Assembly: GCF_900102815.1 (NCBI RefSeq)
Contig: NZ_FNGF01000003.1
Coordinates: 310,001-374,000, forward strand
From: Glycomyces sambucus
Lineage (GTDB): Bacteria; Actinomycetota; Actinomycetes; Mycobacteriales; Micromonosporaceae
Length of the DNA stretch: 64,000 nt
Reading direction: 5' to 3'
Shown: piece by piece, positions 48,774-57,450 of the stretch
Layout of the letters: every line of letters starts with the position of its first letter
Position numbering within the stretch: the first letter of the stretch is position 1
Position numbers and translations under genes: made by a program
The notes under the pieces: model-generated
What the model was told of the DNA's origin: nothing
The model's database searches: none
Seen by the model: only the letters and a program-made list of their open reading frames with translations

Positions 48774-50078
48774 CTATCCGTCGTTGCACTGGTTCCCGAT
48801 GCAGTCGCCGATCCCGCCGCCGCCGGTCTCGTCGCCGGTCCCTTCGTCGGGGCCTTCGGCGGTGCTCCGCGGGTCCTCGGGGGAGCTCTCGTCGACCTCG
48901 TCGTCGCCGGTGCCCTCCTCCGCGGAGGTGGAGTTCGTGGTCGGGTCCTCGCCGCCGCCTTCATCGGGGTCGTCGTCGTTCATCGACAGCAAGAGCCACA
49001 CCATACCGCCCACCAGGACCAGGGCCACCAGGCCCACGATCGCGCCGAGCAGCGCCCTGCTCGGTCCCGGCTTGGACGGACCGTGGGCCTGCGGGGCTCC
49101 CAGGTCGATCCCGGACGGGGTGGCGGGGCCCTGCGGCGCGTACTGCGGGGCGGGTTCGGCGACGCCCGCGGGCGGGCCGCCCATGGCGACGACGCCGGCC
49201 CGCTGGGGCAGCTGGCCGACGGGGGGCATGACGGAGGTCGCCGGGGCGGCGTCGACAGCGGTGAGCGCGGCGGCGGCCATCTCGGCGCCGGTGGCGAACC
49301 GCCGGTGCGGGTCCTTGGTCATGGCGCGCTCGACGAACGCGCGCACGCCCGGGGGGATGTCCGGCGGCAGCGGCGGCGGGGGCGTGCGCACGTGGTGCAG
49401 GGCGAGTTCGATCGGGTTCTCGGCCTGGAAGGGCCGGTGGCCGGTGAGGCCGTGGAAGGCCACGACCCCGAGCGAGTACATGTCGGAGGCCGGGAGCACG
49501 CCGGTGCCCTCGGCCTGCTCGGGGGCGATGTAGGAGGCGGTGCCCATGACGGCGCCGGTCTGGGTGAGGTCGCCGGAGGCGCCGGAGCGGGCGATGCCGA
49601 AGTCGGTGAGGACGGCGCGCCCGTCGCGGTCGCGCACCAGGATGTTCCCGGGCTTGATGTCGCGGTGGATGACGCCGTGCACGTGGGCGTGGTACAGGGC
49701 CTCGGCAGTCGCGGCGAGCACGGGCATGAGCTCGCGGGCGTCGATGCGGCCGCGCTCGGCGATGAGGTCGGCGAGGGACTTGCCCTCGACGAACTCCATG
49801 ACGAGGTAGGCGGTGGTCTCGCCGCTGGGCAGGTCGGCGTTCCCGAAGTCGTGGACGTTCACGATGTGGGGGTGGGTGAGGGCCGCGACGGTCTTCGCCT
49901 CGGCGGTGAAGCGCTGGGTGAAGCCCGGTTCGCTCAGCAGGGAGGGCAGCATGGCCTTGACGGCGACGGTGCGCTCGAGGACGGTGTCCTCGGCTCGCCA
50001 GACCTCGCCCATGCCGCCCACGGCAATGCGTTCGCGCAGGCGATAGCGCTGCCCGAGGAGCATTTCGGGGCTCAACAA
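48774..50078 (-). CDS. pknA: Ser/Thr protein kinase PknA
   Basis: 434 residues from a TTG (GAGGAG five bases upstream; a second TTG follows immediately and ATG is at codon 6). Kinase domain 1-270 with IAVGGMGEVWRA, VAVKAM, HRDIKPGN, LTDFGIARSG and TQTGAVMGTASYIAPEQ. A Pro/Gly/Ala juxtamembrane region of about 60 residues leads to one helix (ALLGAIVGLVALVLVGGMVW). An acidic extracellular tail of about 80 residues ends GGGGIGDCIGNQCNDG. It acts with PknB on elongation and division proteins. A hairpin at 50220 suggests it has its own promoter. Confidence 0.95.
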   Translation of the reverse strand: MLSPEMLLGQRYRLRERIAVGGMGEVWRAEDTVLERTVAVKAMLPSLLSEPGFTQRFTAEAKTVAALTHPHIVNVHDFGNADLPSGETTAYLVMEFVEGKSLADLIAERGRIDARELMPVLAATAEALYHAHVHGVIHRDIKPGNILVRDRDGRAVLTDFGIARSGASGDLTQTGAVMGTASYIAPEQAEGTGVLPASDMYSLGVVAFHGLTGHRPFQAENPIELALHHVRTPPPPLPPDIPPGVRAFVERAMTKDPHRRFATGAEMAAAALTAVDAAPATSVMPPVGQLPQRAGVVAMGGPPAGVAEPAPQYAPQGPATPSGIDLGAPQAHGPSKPGPSRALLGAIVGLVALVLVGGMVWLLLSMNDDDPDEGGGEDPTTNSTSAEEGTGDDEVDESSPEDPRSTAEGPDEGTGDETGGGGIGDCIGNQCNDG

Positions 50079-50144
50079 GGCGTCTCCTCATTTCTTGGGG
50101 CGGATCGGTATCGGGCGGACTCGGTCCGTTGGGATCGACGCTTC

Positions 50145-50150
50145 AGTCTA
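50145..50150 (-). promoter_or_regulatory. Candidate -10 for pknA
   Basis: TAGACT on the minus strand, about 70 bases before the TTG start and after the pbpA terminator. No clear -35. Confidence 0.25.
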
Positions 50151-50219
50151 CTGGGAGAAAGCCCGGCACCTGGGCTCCCGTTATCGCGCTGCCGCCGAAC
50201 CGTCTCCCAAGATCCACGT

Positions 50220-50236
50220 CCGAAGGGCCCCTTCGG
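50220..50236 (-). terminator. Hairpin between pbpA and pknA
   Basis: CCGAAGGG-C-CCCTTCGG, a perfect palindrome 47 bases past the pbpA stop. It separates the rodA-pbpA and pknA-pknB parts of the block, at least partly. The 205-base gap holds no gene. Confidence 0.5.
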
Positions 50237-50283
50237 TTGCCGTTCCCGGCGATCTCGAGGAAACCGCGTCCTTCCCGCCGCCC

Positions 50284-51750
50284 CTACTCGCCGCCGCCCT
50301 CCAGCACCTGCTCCATGAGCATCCCGGAGATGTCGGCGGCCTCGGCGGAGGCGCCGTCGCCGTAGGAGTCGAGGAACACGGCGACCGCGACGGCGGGCTC
50401 GCCGTCCTCGTTCAGCGCCCAGCCGTGGAACCAGCCGTGGTCGGGCAGGCGGTTCTCGCTGGAGTCGGAGTGCTCGGCGGTGCCGGTCTTGCCGCCGACG
50501 GTGTAGCCGTCGATCTGCGCGTTCGAGCCGGTGCCGTTCTCGACCACGGCCTCCATGAGCTTGCGCAGCTCCTCGGCGGTGTCGCCGTCGATGACGCGCC
50601 CGGCGGAGTCCTCGTCGCCGTTCTGGACCGTCTCGCCCTTGGAGTCGGTGAGCCGGTCGATGAGCTGCGGCTCCATCCGCTCGCCGTCGTTGGCGACGGT
50701 CCCGGCGATGATCGCGTTCTGGAGGACGGTCTCGCGGACCTCCTGCTGGCCGATGCACGCCTGGGCGCGGAAGGCGTCCTCGGAGATGTCGCCGGTCTGG
50801 GAGGCGAGGGTCTCCAGGGGCGTCTCGAACGCCTCGCCGAAGCCGAACTGCTCGGCCATGTGCGAGATGTCGTCGGCCGACAGCTCCTCGACGCACAGCC
50901 GCGCGAACGTGGTGTTGCACGACCGCTCGAACGCCTGCTCCAGCGTGAGCTGGTCCTCGGGGCACTGGTCGGAGGAGTTCTCGATGACGTGGTCGGTGTT
51001 CGGCGCGGTGTAGGAGTTCCCGGCCGGGACCATGGTGTCGGCGCTCGCGCCCTGGTCCTCGATGAAGGCCGCGGCGACGACGGTCTTGAAGGTCGACCCG
51101 GGCGGGTACCACTCCTGGCCGGTGCGGTCGAGCGCCGGGTTGTCCTCGTCGTCGTTGATGGCGGCCCACGCCTCGGTGGCGGTGTCGCCGTCGTTGGAGG
51201 ACACGTCGGTGGGGTTCCAGCCGGGGTAGGACGCCTGGGCGAGGATGCGCCCGGTCTGGGGGTCGATGACGACCGCGCCGCTCTTGACGCCGGTGTCGGC
51301 GAGCGCCTCGTAGGCGGCGACCTGGAGGGCGGGGTCGATGGTGGTGACGACGTTCCCGCCGGGCTTCTGGTCCTTCTTGACCGTCGCCCAGAAGTCGTCG
51401 AAGGCCAGCAGCGAGCTGGAGCCGTTCAGGATCGAGTTCTCGGCGGCCTCGAGCCGGCTGGAGCCGAAGTTGAACGACTTGAAGCCGGTGATGTTCCCGA
51501 AGGCGTCGCCCTCGGGGTACTGGCGCTCGTACTTGTAGAAGTCGCCGTCGACGTCGACCGACTGCGCGATGACGGTTTCACCGGCGAGGATCTGCCCGCG
51601 CGGGACCGAGTACTCGGCGATGAGGGTCCGCGAGTCGGCGATGAGGTCGTAGTCGTCGTGGTGGAAGAAGCTCACCCACGTCGACTGCGCGATGAGCGCG
51701 GCGAGCAGGATCAGCGCGATGATGCCGGTGCGGCGCAGGGCTGGGTTCAC
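50284..51750 (-). CDS. pbpA: Class B penicillin-binding protein PbpA
   Basis: 488 residues, close to mycobacterial PbpA. GTG start overlaps the rodA stop (GTGA). One N-terminal helix (residues 9-29), a short dimerisation region, then the transpeptidase domain. The active site is complete: Ser-x2-Lys in PPGSTFK, SCN, and KTGTAEH. It crosslinks peptidoglycan made by the adjacent SEDS glycosyltransferase. Two cysteines (QCPEDQ, LCVEE, plus ACIGQQ) lie in the transpeptidase domain. Confidence 0.95.
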   Translation of the reverse strand: MNPALRRTGIIALILLAALIAQSTWVSFFHHDDYDLIADSRTLIAEYSVPRGQILAGETVIAQSVDVDGDFYKYERQYPEGDAFGNITGFKSFNFGSSRLEAAENSILNGSSSLLAFDDFWATVKKDQKPGGNVVTTIDPALQVAAYEALADTGVKSGAVVIDPQTGRILAQASYPGWNPTDVSSNDGDTATEAWAAINDDEDNPALDRTGQEWYPPGSTFKTVVAAAFIEDQGASADTMVPAGNSYTAPNTDHVIENSSDQCPEDQLTLEQAFERSCNTTFARLCVEELSADDISHMAEQFGFGEAFETPLETLASQTGDISEDAFRAQACIGQQEVRETVLQNAIIAGTVANDGERMEPQLIDRLTDSKGETVQNGDEDSAGRVIDGDTAEELRKLMEAVVENGTGSNAQIDGYTVGGKTGTAEHSDSSENRLPDHGWFHGWALNEDGEPAVAVAVFLDSYGDGASAEAADISGMLMEQVLEGGGE

Positions 51751-53669
51751 CGGTCGCCCTCCTTCGAGTCGGTTCGGGGATCGAACGCCGAGGGCGGCGG
51801 CGGGGGCGGGGTGTGCGGGGCCGGCCGGGTCGGCGGCCCCTGGGGGGCGCCGTAGGCGGAGCCGGGGGGCGCGGGCGGGGTCTGGGGGCGGTACGGCTGC
51901 GTCGGGCCCGCGGGCGGCGGGGAGTACCCGCCGGGGGGCGGGGACGGGGGCGGCGAGTAGCCGCCGGTCGGCGGGGGCGAGGACGGGCCCTGGCGGGTCG
52001 GGGAGACGACGTCCTCCTCCACGGTGCTGCCCTTTTCGACCGTGCCGCCCTTCTCGACCGTGCCGCCGGGGGCGCCGGTGCCGGAGCCGCCCTGGAGGTG
52101 CCCGGGGATGATGAGCTCGGTCGGCTGGTCGCCGCCGGGGATCGGGCCGGAGTCCATGACGCCGGCGGCCTCGGCCTTCGCGGCCTCCTCGGCGGCGCGC
52201 TTGGCGGCCTGCTCGGCGAGGAACTCCGGCGGGGCCTCGGTCTTCATGAGGCCGTAGGACGCCTGCCACGGCCTACGGGCGTCGTCGGAGACGCGCACGA
52301 GCAGGCCGATGAGCAGCCAGGAGCCGACGAGCGAGGAGCCGCCCGCGGCCAGGAACGTGGTGGTCTGGCCGGTCATCGGGATGAGCCCGGTGACGCCGCC
52401 GAACACGACGAAGAGCTGGAACGCGACCAGGAACGCGAGGCCGCCGGCCATGAGCTTGCCGAACAGGTCCCGCGACATGAGGCCGGTCTTGAAGCCGCGC
52501 TGGACGAGGATCGCGTACAGCAGCAGGATCGCGGTGAGCCCGATGAGGCCGACCTCCTCGCCGATGGCGGCGAGGATGAAGTCGGACTCGGAGGCGGGGA
52601 TGAGGTTCGGGTTGCCCGAGCCGGGGCCGTTGCCCAGCAGGCCGCCGGAGTTCAGGGCGACCAGGCCCTGCACGAGCTGCCAGGAGGTGCCGGTCTCGAA
52701 GACCTTCACCGGGTCCCACGGGTTCAGCCAGATGTCCACGCGCACCTGGAGGTGCGAGAAGAACGGGAAGATCGCGACGCAGCCGCCGATGAACATGGTG
52801 AGGCCGATGAGGATCCAGGAGGCCCGGCGGGTGGCCATGTACAGCATCGAGAGGAAGATCGCGAACAGCAGCAGCGAGGTGCCGAGGTCGCGTTCAAAGA
52901 TGAGCATGAGGAGGCTGGCGGCCCACACGATCACGATGGGGCCCAGGTCCTTCATGCGCGGGAGCTGGAGGCCGAGGATCTTCTTGCCCGCCACCGAGAG
53001 CATGTCGCGCTTGCGCACCAGGTACACGGCGAAGAAGATCAGCAGCATGAGCTTGGCGAACTCGCTGGGCTGCACCGAGAACGACCCGAAGCGGATCCAG
53101 TTCTTGGAGCCGCCGGACTCCGAGATCGACGCGGGCAGGAAGCCCGGCAGGGCCGCGAACGCGATGCCCGCGAACAGCAGGATGTAGGCGTAGCCGCGGA
53201 GCATCCGGTGGTTGCGCACCACCGCGAGCAGGATCGTCAGGAGCACGACCGCGGCCATGTAGTACATGAGCTGGCGCCCGCCCTGGCCGCCGAAGATCCC
53301 CGCGTCGGCGGGGAGCGGTTCGTCGGTGAGCGCGGTCCGGTCGATGCGGCGGATGTACACGATGCCGATGCCGGTGAGGAACGCCGCGATCGGCACGAAC
53401 AGCGGGTCGGCGTAGGGGGCGAGGAACTTCACCGCGGCCCACGCGCACATCGACACGATGAAGATGGTGATCGGCAGCAGGAAGGTGACGGGCGTGGTCC
53501 GCTGGATCAGCGCCATGTCGATCGTGAGCTGGAAGCAGAAGACCCCGATCCCGCCCATGACCAGCATGATGATCTCGCGGCCGATGCGCTTGGGCATGCC
53601 CGACAGCGGAGTGAGCGGCGTCTCGGACGGCCCGGCCGCCCGGGCTGTCGCCGACATGGGCTGGGCCAT
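51747..53669 (-). CDS. rodA: SEDS peptidoglycan polymerase RodA/FtsW with long Pro-rich C-terminal tail
   Basis: 640 residues. About twelve helices span 35-480, with SEDS landmarks KNWIRFGSFSVQPSEFAKL, FERDLGTSLLLF, QGLVALNSGGLLGNGPGSG (the conserved Gly-rich loop) and ESDFILAAIGEEVGLIG. The last 150 residues are cytoplasmic: an Ala/Glu helix, three TVEKG-type repeats and a Pro/Gly/Tyr-rich tail absent from typical RodA (about 470). It polymerises lipid II for elongation with PbpA, whose gene it overlaps by four bases. The 113-base gap to pstP is nearly pure GC hairpin. Confidence 0.94.
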   Translation of the reverse strand: MAQPMSATARAAGPSETPLTPLSGMPKRIGREIIMLVMGGIGVFCFQLTIDMALIQRTTPVTFLLPITIFIVSMCAWAAVKFLAPYADPLFVPIAAFLTGIGIVYIRRIDRTALTDEPLPADAGIFGGQGGRQLMYYMAAVVLLTILLAVVRNHRMLRGYAYILLFAGIAFAALPGFLPASISESGGSKNWIRFGSFSVQPSEFAKLMLLIFFAVYLVRKRDMLSVAGKKILGLQLPRMKDLGPIVIVWAASLLMLIFERDLGTSLLLFAIFLSMLYMATRRASWILIGLTMFIGGCVAIFPFFSHLQVRVDIWLNPWDPVKVFETGTSWQLVQGLVALNSGGLLGNGPGSGNPNLIPASESDFILAAIGEEVGLIGLTAILLLYAILVQRGFKTGLMSRDLFGKLMAGGLAFLVAFQLFVVFGGVTGLIPMTGQTTTFLAAGGSSLVGSWLLIGLLVRVSDDARRPWQASYGLMKTEAPPEFLAEQAAKRAAEEAAKAEAAGVMDSGPIPGGDQPTELIIPGHLQGGSGTGAPGGTVEKGGTVEKGSTVEEDVVSPTRQGPSSPPPTGGYSPPPSPPPGGYSPPPAGPTQPYRPQTPPAPPGSAYGAPQGPPTRPAPHTPPPPPPSAFDPRTDSKEGDR

Positions 53670-53782
53670 CGGTTCCCCTCGGTCTGCTTCGTTCTCACGC
53701 GCCGGCTCGCCCTGCGCGCCTGGGCGCGCGCGGCCCCCGCGCCTGCGGCGCGCCGGACGCTGTGAGCGTACAACGGTGACGC

Positions 53783-55069
53783 TCAGTCGTCGCGGCAGTC
53801 CTTTGACGCCGTAGGCACCGCCTCAGTGTCCGAAACGGAGCACAGCGGATCGAGGTTCCCGTTGGTGGAGGCCGGATCGGTCAGCTCCTCCAGCTCGTCC
53901 TCGGCGTCGGCGCGGCCGTCGGTGGTCCTGCCCTCCTCCAGCTCCGCCTCGACCTCGTCGGTCGCCTCGGAGGCGGGGCGCTCGGACTCGATCTCCAGCC
54001 AGGCCGCGCGCAGCCCGGCCACCTCAAAAGGGAGGCCCCGGTAGACGCTGATGTTGCCCGCGTCGGAGACCCCGATGAAGTACTGCGTGCGCGCCCAGTA
54101 GGCGCCCGCGCCGGCGGCCAGGACCAGGACGATCAGGCAGGACAGGACGGTGCGCCACACGCGCCCGCCCTTCTTCTTCTTTTTCTTCCCGCCGTCCTCG
54201 CCGTCGGCGCCCTCCGCGCGCAGGCTCACGGTCTCGTCGCCCGAGGGCTCCTCGCCGTCCTCCTTGATCGCGCGCAGCACCGCCGTGTCGGACTCGGCGA
54301 GCCGCTGGTCGGCGGCCGCGCCGCCGATGATCTGGCGCTGCTCCCCCGGGTACTCCTCGACGACGTCGGCGACCAGCACCGTCACGTTGTCGGGGGCGCC
54401 CGCGTCGAGCGCCTGCTGCACGAGGGTCTGCGCGGCCTCCTGCGGCGAGGCCGAGGTCTGGAGGGTCCGCGCGATGTCGGCGTCCGACACCGGGCCCGAG
54501 AGCCCGTCGGAGCACAGCAGCAGCCGGTCCCCGGCCACGCCCTTGATCGTCTGGAACGCCGGCTCGACCTCGGAGGCGCCCAGGGCGCGCAGCAGCAGCG
54601 AGCGCTGCGGGTGCCGCTCGGCCTCCTCGGCGGTGATCCGGCCCTCGTCGACGAGCATCTGCACGTACGTGTCGTCGACCGTGACCTGCTCGAACCCGCC
54701 CTCGCGCATCCGGTAGGCCCGCGAGTCCCCGATGTGCACCAGGTTGAACCACTCGCCGTCGAACCACAGGGCCGTGAGCGTGGTGCCCATGCCCTCCTTC
54801 TGCGGGTCGTCGGCCACGCAGCGGCGGATCGCCCGGTTCGCGTCCGCGACGGCGTCGGCGAGCTCGTCGACGACCGAGTCCGAGGGCGGGGGGACGTCCA
54901 GCCGGGCCACGGTGTTGATGACGATCGCCGAGGCCAGGTCGCCGGCGGCCATGCCGCCCATGCCGTCGGCCACGGCGATGAAGTGGGACCCGGCGAACAC
55001 CGAGTCCTGATTGCCTTGCCTCACCACACCGCGGTCGGAGACGGCCGCATAACGCAGGTGCAAACTCAT
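53783..55069 (-). CDS. pstP: PP2C-type Ser/Thr phosphatase PstP
   Basis: 428 residues; it reverses PknA/PknB phosphorylation. PP2C domain 1-235: VRQGNQDSVF, VADGMGGMAAG (metal-binding Asp), GTTLTAL, HIGDSRAYR, LCSDGLSG, GAPDNVTVLV. An acidic linker with six lysines in a row precedes one helix (VLSCLIVLVLAAGAGAYW). The 90-residue outside tail holds YFIGVSDAGNISVYRGLPFEVAG, as in other actinobacterial PstP proteins, and ends with two cysteines (DPLCSVSD ... KDCRDD). It lies upstream of rodA in the block. Confidence 0.95.
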   Translation of the reverse strand: MSLHLRYAAVSDRGVVRQGNQDSVFAGSHFIAVADGMGGMAAGDLASAIVINTVARLDVPPPSDSVVDELADAVADANRAIRRCVADDPQKEGMGTTLTALWFDGEWFNLVHIGDSRAYRMREGGFEQVTVDDTYVQMLVDEGRITAEEAERHPQRSLLLRALGASEVEPAFQTIKGVAGDRLLLCSDGLSGPVSDADIARTLQTSASPQEAAQTLVQQALDAGAPDNVTVLVADVVEEYPGEQRQIIGGAAADQRLAESDTAVLRAIKEDGEEPSGDETVSLRAEGADGEDGGKKKKKKGGRVWRTVLSCLIVLVLAAGAGAYWARTQYFIGVSDAGNISVYRGLPFEVAGLRAAWLEIESERPASEATDEVEAELEEGRTTDGRADAEDELEELTDPASTNGNLDPLCSVSDTEAVPTASKDCRDD

Positions 55070-55136
55070 GTATCAACCGCCGTAGCGCGGGGCACGCCCG
55101 CAGATCGATGCCGACATCGCCGCGTCGCTCTCGGGC

Positions 55137-55625
55137 TCACGGGCGCAGTTCGAAAGAGGAGCGCCCGATCCGGATGGGCACCCCGAGCGGGACCGGCGTG
55201 GGTCTGGTGACTCTAGCGCGCCCCAGGTACGTCCCGTTCGTGGAGCCCAGGTCCTCGACGACCCACTGGCCGTCCATGGGCACGACGCGCGCGTGCCGGC
55301 TCGACGCGAAGTCGTCCCGGATCACGATCGTCGAGTCCGCCGCGCGCCCGATCGAGATCGGCTGGCCGGACAGCACGAACCGGCGGCCCTGGAGCTCGCC
55401 GGTGGTCACCACCAGCCACTGCGCCGCCTGGGCGGCCTGCGGGCGGGCGCCGCCGCGGTTCCCCGGCGCCGGGGGCGCCGACACCGGGCCCGCGGCCGGG
55501 CCGGCCGCGGCGGGGCGCCGCTGCGCCAGGAGGTCGCGGGTGATGGTCCGGGCCGCCGCGAACACGAACAGCCACAGCAGCACCAGGAAACCGAACCGGG
55601 CGACGGTCTGGACTATCTCAGGCAT
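55137..55625 (-). CDS. fhaB: FHA-domain membrane protein FhaB/FipA
   Basis: 162 residues, similar to mycobacterial FhaB (155). One N-terminal helix (about residues 10-28), a Pro/Ala linker, and an FHA domain from about residue 80: ISIGRAADSTIVI, SSRHARV and DLGSTNGTYL carry the phosphothreonine-binding Arg, Ser and Asn. It reads the phosphorylation state set by PknA/PknB. It is 67 bases upstream of pstP and likely cotranscribed with it. Confidence 0.95.
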   Translation of the reverse strand: MPEIVQTVARFGFLVLLWLFVFAAARTITRDLLAQRRPAAAGPAAGPVSAPPAPGNRGGARPQAAQAAQWLVVTTGELQGRRFVLSGQPISIGRAADSTIVIRDDFASSRHARVVPMDGQWVVEDLGSTNGTYLGRARVTRPTPVPLGVPIRIGRSSFELRP

Positions 55626-55828
55626 TCGGTGCTCCCACAGCGGATGAACGAACGGTCTCAGACACGGTAGCCCACGTGCGCGCGCGCGAGAAGCCGAGAT
55701 GGCGAACCGGCCCGGTCATCCCACCGCTACGCGCAAGGGCCCCTAGAGGAAACGCCCCGGAGGCGGGTTCCGGACACGGCGGTGCCGCCGAGGACGGCGC
55801 CGCTCCGGACCGGTGGGCGGCCATGCCC

Positions 55829-55944
55829 CTGACACGACGCCTCTCGACACCACGCGTTCCGGCACCACGCCCCCTGCCAGGGCATCCCCTGACACTGCGC
55901 CCCTGACACTGCGCTCTTGGTACTGCGCCCCTGGTACTGCGCGC
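55829..55944. repeat. Degenerate minisatellite with 14-bp units between fhaB and fhaA
   Basis: Four clear units run 55889-55902, 55903-55916, 55917-55930 and 55931-55944 (CTGACACTGCGCCC and variants, TTGGTACTGCGCCC). Weaker GACACCACGC-type units extend left to about 55829. The whole 378-base gap shows no convincing gene; the short frames in it lack ribosome sites. Confidence 0.7.
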
Positions 55945-55959
55945 CCTCTGACACGACGG

Positions 55960-55985
55960 CGCCCCGACCCTCGCGGGTCGGGGCG
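55960..55985 (-). terminator. Terminator after fhaA
   Basis: CGCCCCGACCC-TCGC-GGGTCGGGGCG, perfect 11-bp stem, 18 bases past the fhaA stop. It separates fhaA from the rest of the block. Confidence 0.8.
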
Positions 55986-56003
55986 TGCCGTGGCATGTGG
56001 GCG

Positions 56004-56717
56004 CTAGCCCGCCTGGAGGGTCAGCGAGGTCGTCCCGATCTGGATCACGTCGCCGGGCTGCATCGACACGGTCGCGATCCGCTGGCCGTTGACCAGGGTC
56101 CCGTTCGTCGAGCCCAGGTCGGTCACCGAGACCTGGCGGCCGTCGAAGTCGATGCGCACGTGGCGGCGGGAGATCCCGACGTCGGGCAGGCGGATCTGCG
56201 CCTGCTCCCCGCGGCCGATCACCGTGGCGCCGTGCGCCACCGAGAACTGCCGGCCGTCGGCCGTCACCAGCACCGGACCGGTCGGGGCCTGCGGGTGCGC
56301 GGGGCCGTAACCGCCCCCGGACACCGGCTGGTCGACGCCCTCGTTCAGCGCCGCGACCTCGGCCGTCACACGGAACATGCCCGTGTCCAGGCCCTCCCCG
56401 CGCTCGATCTCGACGATGACGTCGCCGTACACCGTCCAGCCGTTCTCGCCGATGAACTCGGCCTGCGACTGCGCGAGCTCCTGCGCCAGCGCCGCCGCGT
56501 ACGGCGCCAGCCGGTCGTGGTCGGGCGGCGAGAGGTCGATGACGTATCGGTTCGGCACCAGCACGCGCCCTCCGGCGAGGACCGCCTTGTGGGTCTCGGC
56601 CTCGCGCTGCATGGCGCTGGCGATCTCGACCGGGTGCACAACGCCCTTGAACATCTTGTTGAAGGTGCCCTCGAACAGGCCCTCCAGTTGTTTTTCCAAG
56701 CGTTGCAGAACGCTCAC
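56004..56717 (-). CDS. fhaA: FHA-domain protein FhaA (short form)
   Basis: 237 residues from a GTG with GGAGGGGAG upstream. The N-terminal 125 residues are the FhaA/DUF3662 domain (QRLEKQLEGLFEGTFNKMFKGVVHPVEIASAM, VPNRYVIDLS). A linker of only 40 residues leads to an FHA domain (TVIGRGEQAQIRL, ISRRHVRI, DLGSTNGTLVNG). Mycobacterial FhaA is 527 residues because of a long linker, missing here. It binds phosphorylated MviN-type flippase partners in mycobacteria. Confidence 0.94.
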   Translation of the reverse strand: MSVLQRLEKQLEGLFEGTFNKMFKGVVHPVEIASAMQREAETHKAVLAGGRVLVPNRYVIDLSPPDHDRLAPYAAALAQELAQSQAEFIGENGWTVYGDVIVEIERGEGLDTGMFRVTAEVAALNEGVDQPVSGGGYGPAHPQAPTGPVLVTADGRQFSVAHGATVIGRGEQAQIRLPDVGISRRHVRIDFDGRQVSVTDLGSTNGTLVNGQRIATVSMQPGDVIQIGTTSLTLQAG

Positions 56718-56931
56718 CGGTTCTCCCCTCCTCGTCTGGCGTCGCGGGGACGCACTACGCGTCGACTTCCGATGGTATCGGCTGGCTTCACACGACGGCG
56801 AGGGGTTGAGACGCAACCGCCTCCCGAGTCGCTTTCATATCGTCTGATCGGGTGAGCCCGGTGTCGGCCGGTAGTACCGAATGTCGGGTAGGTCAGGCGG
56901 GCCCAGGTGGCGGACCCGCCCCGGGGCGCGT

Positions 56932-57282
56932 ATGGTGACGCGGGTGACAGATCGCGACTTCAGCTCATTCGTCCGGGACGTGCGCAAACGCGCCCACGTC
57001 TCGTTCCGCGAGCTCTCCGACTCCGCCGGGGTCTCGAACCCCTACCTCCAGGGCGAGCGCGGCGTGCGCCGCCCCAGCGGCGCGGTGCTCCGCCAGCTTG
57101 CGCTGGCACTGCGGATGACCACCCCGATCATGTACCTCCGCGCCGGCGTCGGCCGGGGCGAGGACGGCTCGGCGACGCCGCTGGCGATCGCCACCGACCG
57201 GGACCTCACCGCCAGGCAGAAGCAGACCCTCACCGAGATGTACGAGGCGTTCTGCGACCAGAACGACCGCACCGCCAAGTAG
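56932..57282 (+). CDS. Small XRE-family regulator (Rv0474-like)
   Basis: 116 residues. A helix-turn-helix spans about residues 10-68: FSSFVRDVRKRAHVSFRELS, DSAGVSNPYLQGERGVRRPS as the recognition region, then LRQLALALRMTTPIMYLRAG. The C-terminal helix has LTARQKQTLTEMYEAFC. The layout fits the short actinobacterial regulators that sit beside heparin-binding haemagglutinin-type genes, but no such gene follows here. Start uncertain: ATG at 56932 has no strong ribosome site, and GTG at 56944 is possible. Transcribed away from fhaA. Confidence 0.82.
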   Translation: MVTRVTDRDFSSFVRDVRKRAHVSFRELSDSAGVSNPYLQGERGVRRPSGAVLRQLALALRMTTPIMYLRAGVGRGEDGSATPLAIATDRDLTARQKQTLTEMYEAFCDQNDRTAK

Positions 57283-57388
57283 CCGGCTCCGGGCGCCGGT
57301 GGGGCGCCCGGAAACTCGTCGAACACGGAAGGGCTGGACCGCTCCGGCCGCACCGAACCCGATGAGGCCGAGCCGATCCGGCCGAACC

Positions 57389-57424
57389 GTCGTACCCCCC
57401 GGGCACATTTGATCCGGGGGCGAC
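57389..57424. repeat. 36-bp imperfect palindrome, copy 1
   Basis: Begins GTCGTACCCCCCGGGCAC and ends TGATCCGGGGGCGAC. GTCG/CGAC and CCCCCCGG/CCGGGGG arms fold into a hairpin. It lies between the convergent XRE and aminotransferase genes. Confidence 0.85.
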
Positions 57425-57450
57425 ACCGAACCAGACGATCACTCGCGATT

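Noticed and set aside
55889-55944. A CRISPR-like repeat between fhaB and fhaA
   Set aside because: Units are 14 bp, contiguous, without unique spacers and without cas genes.
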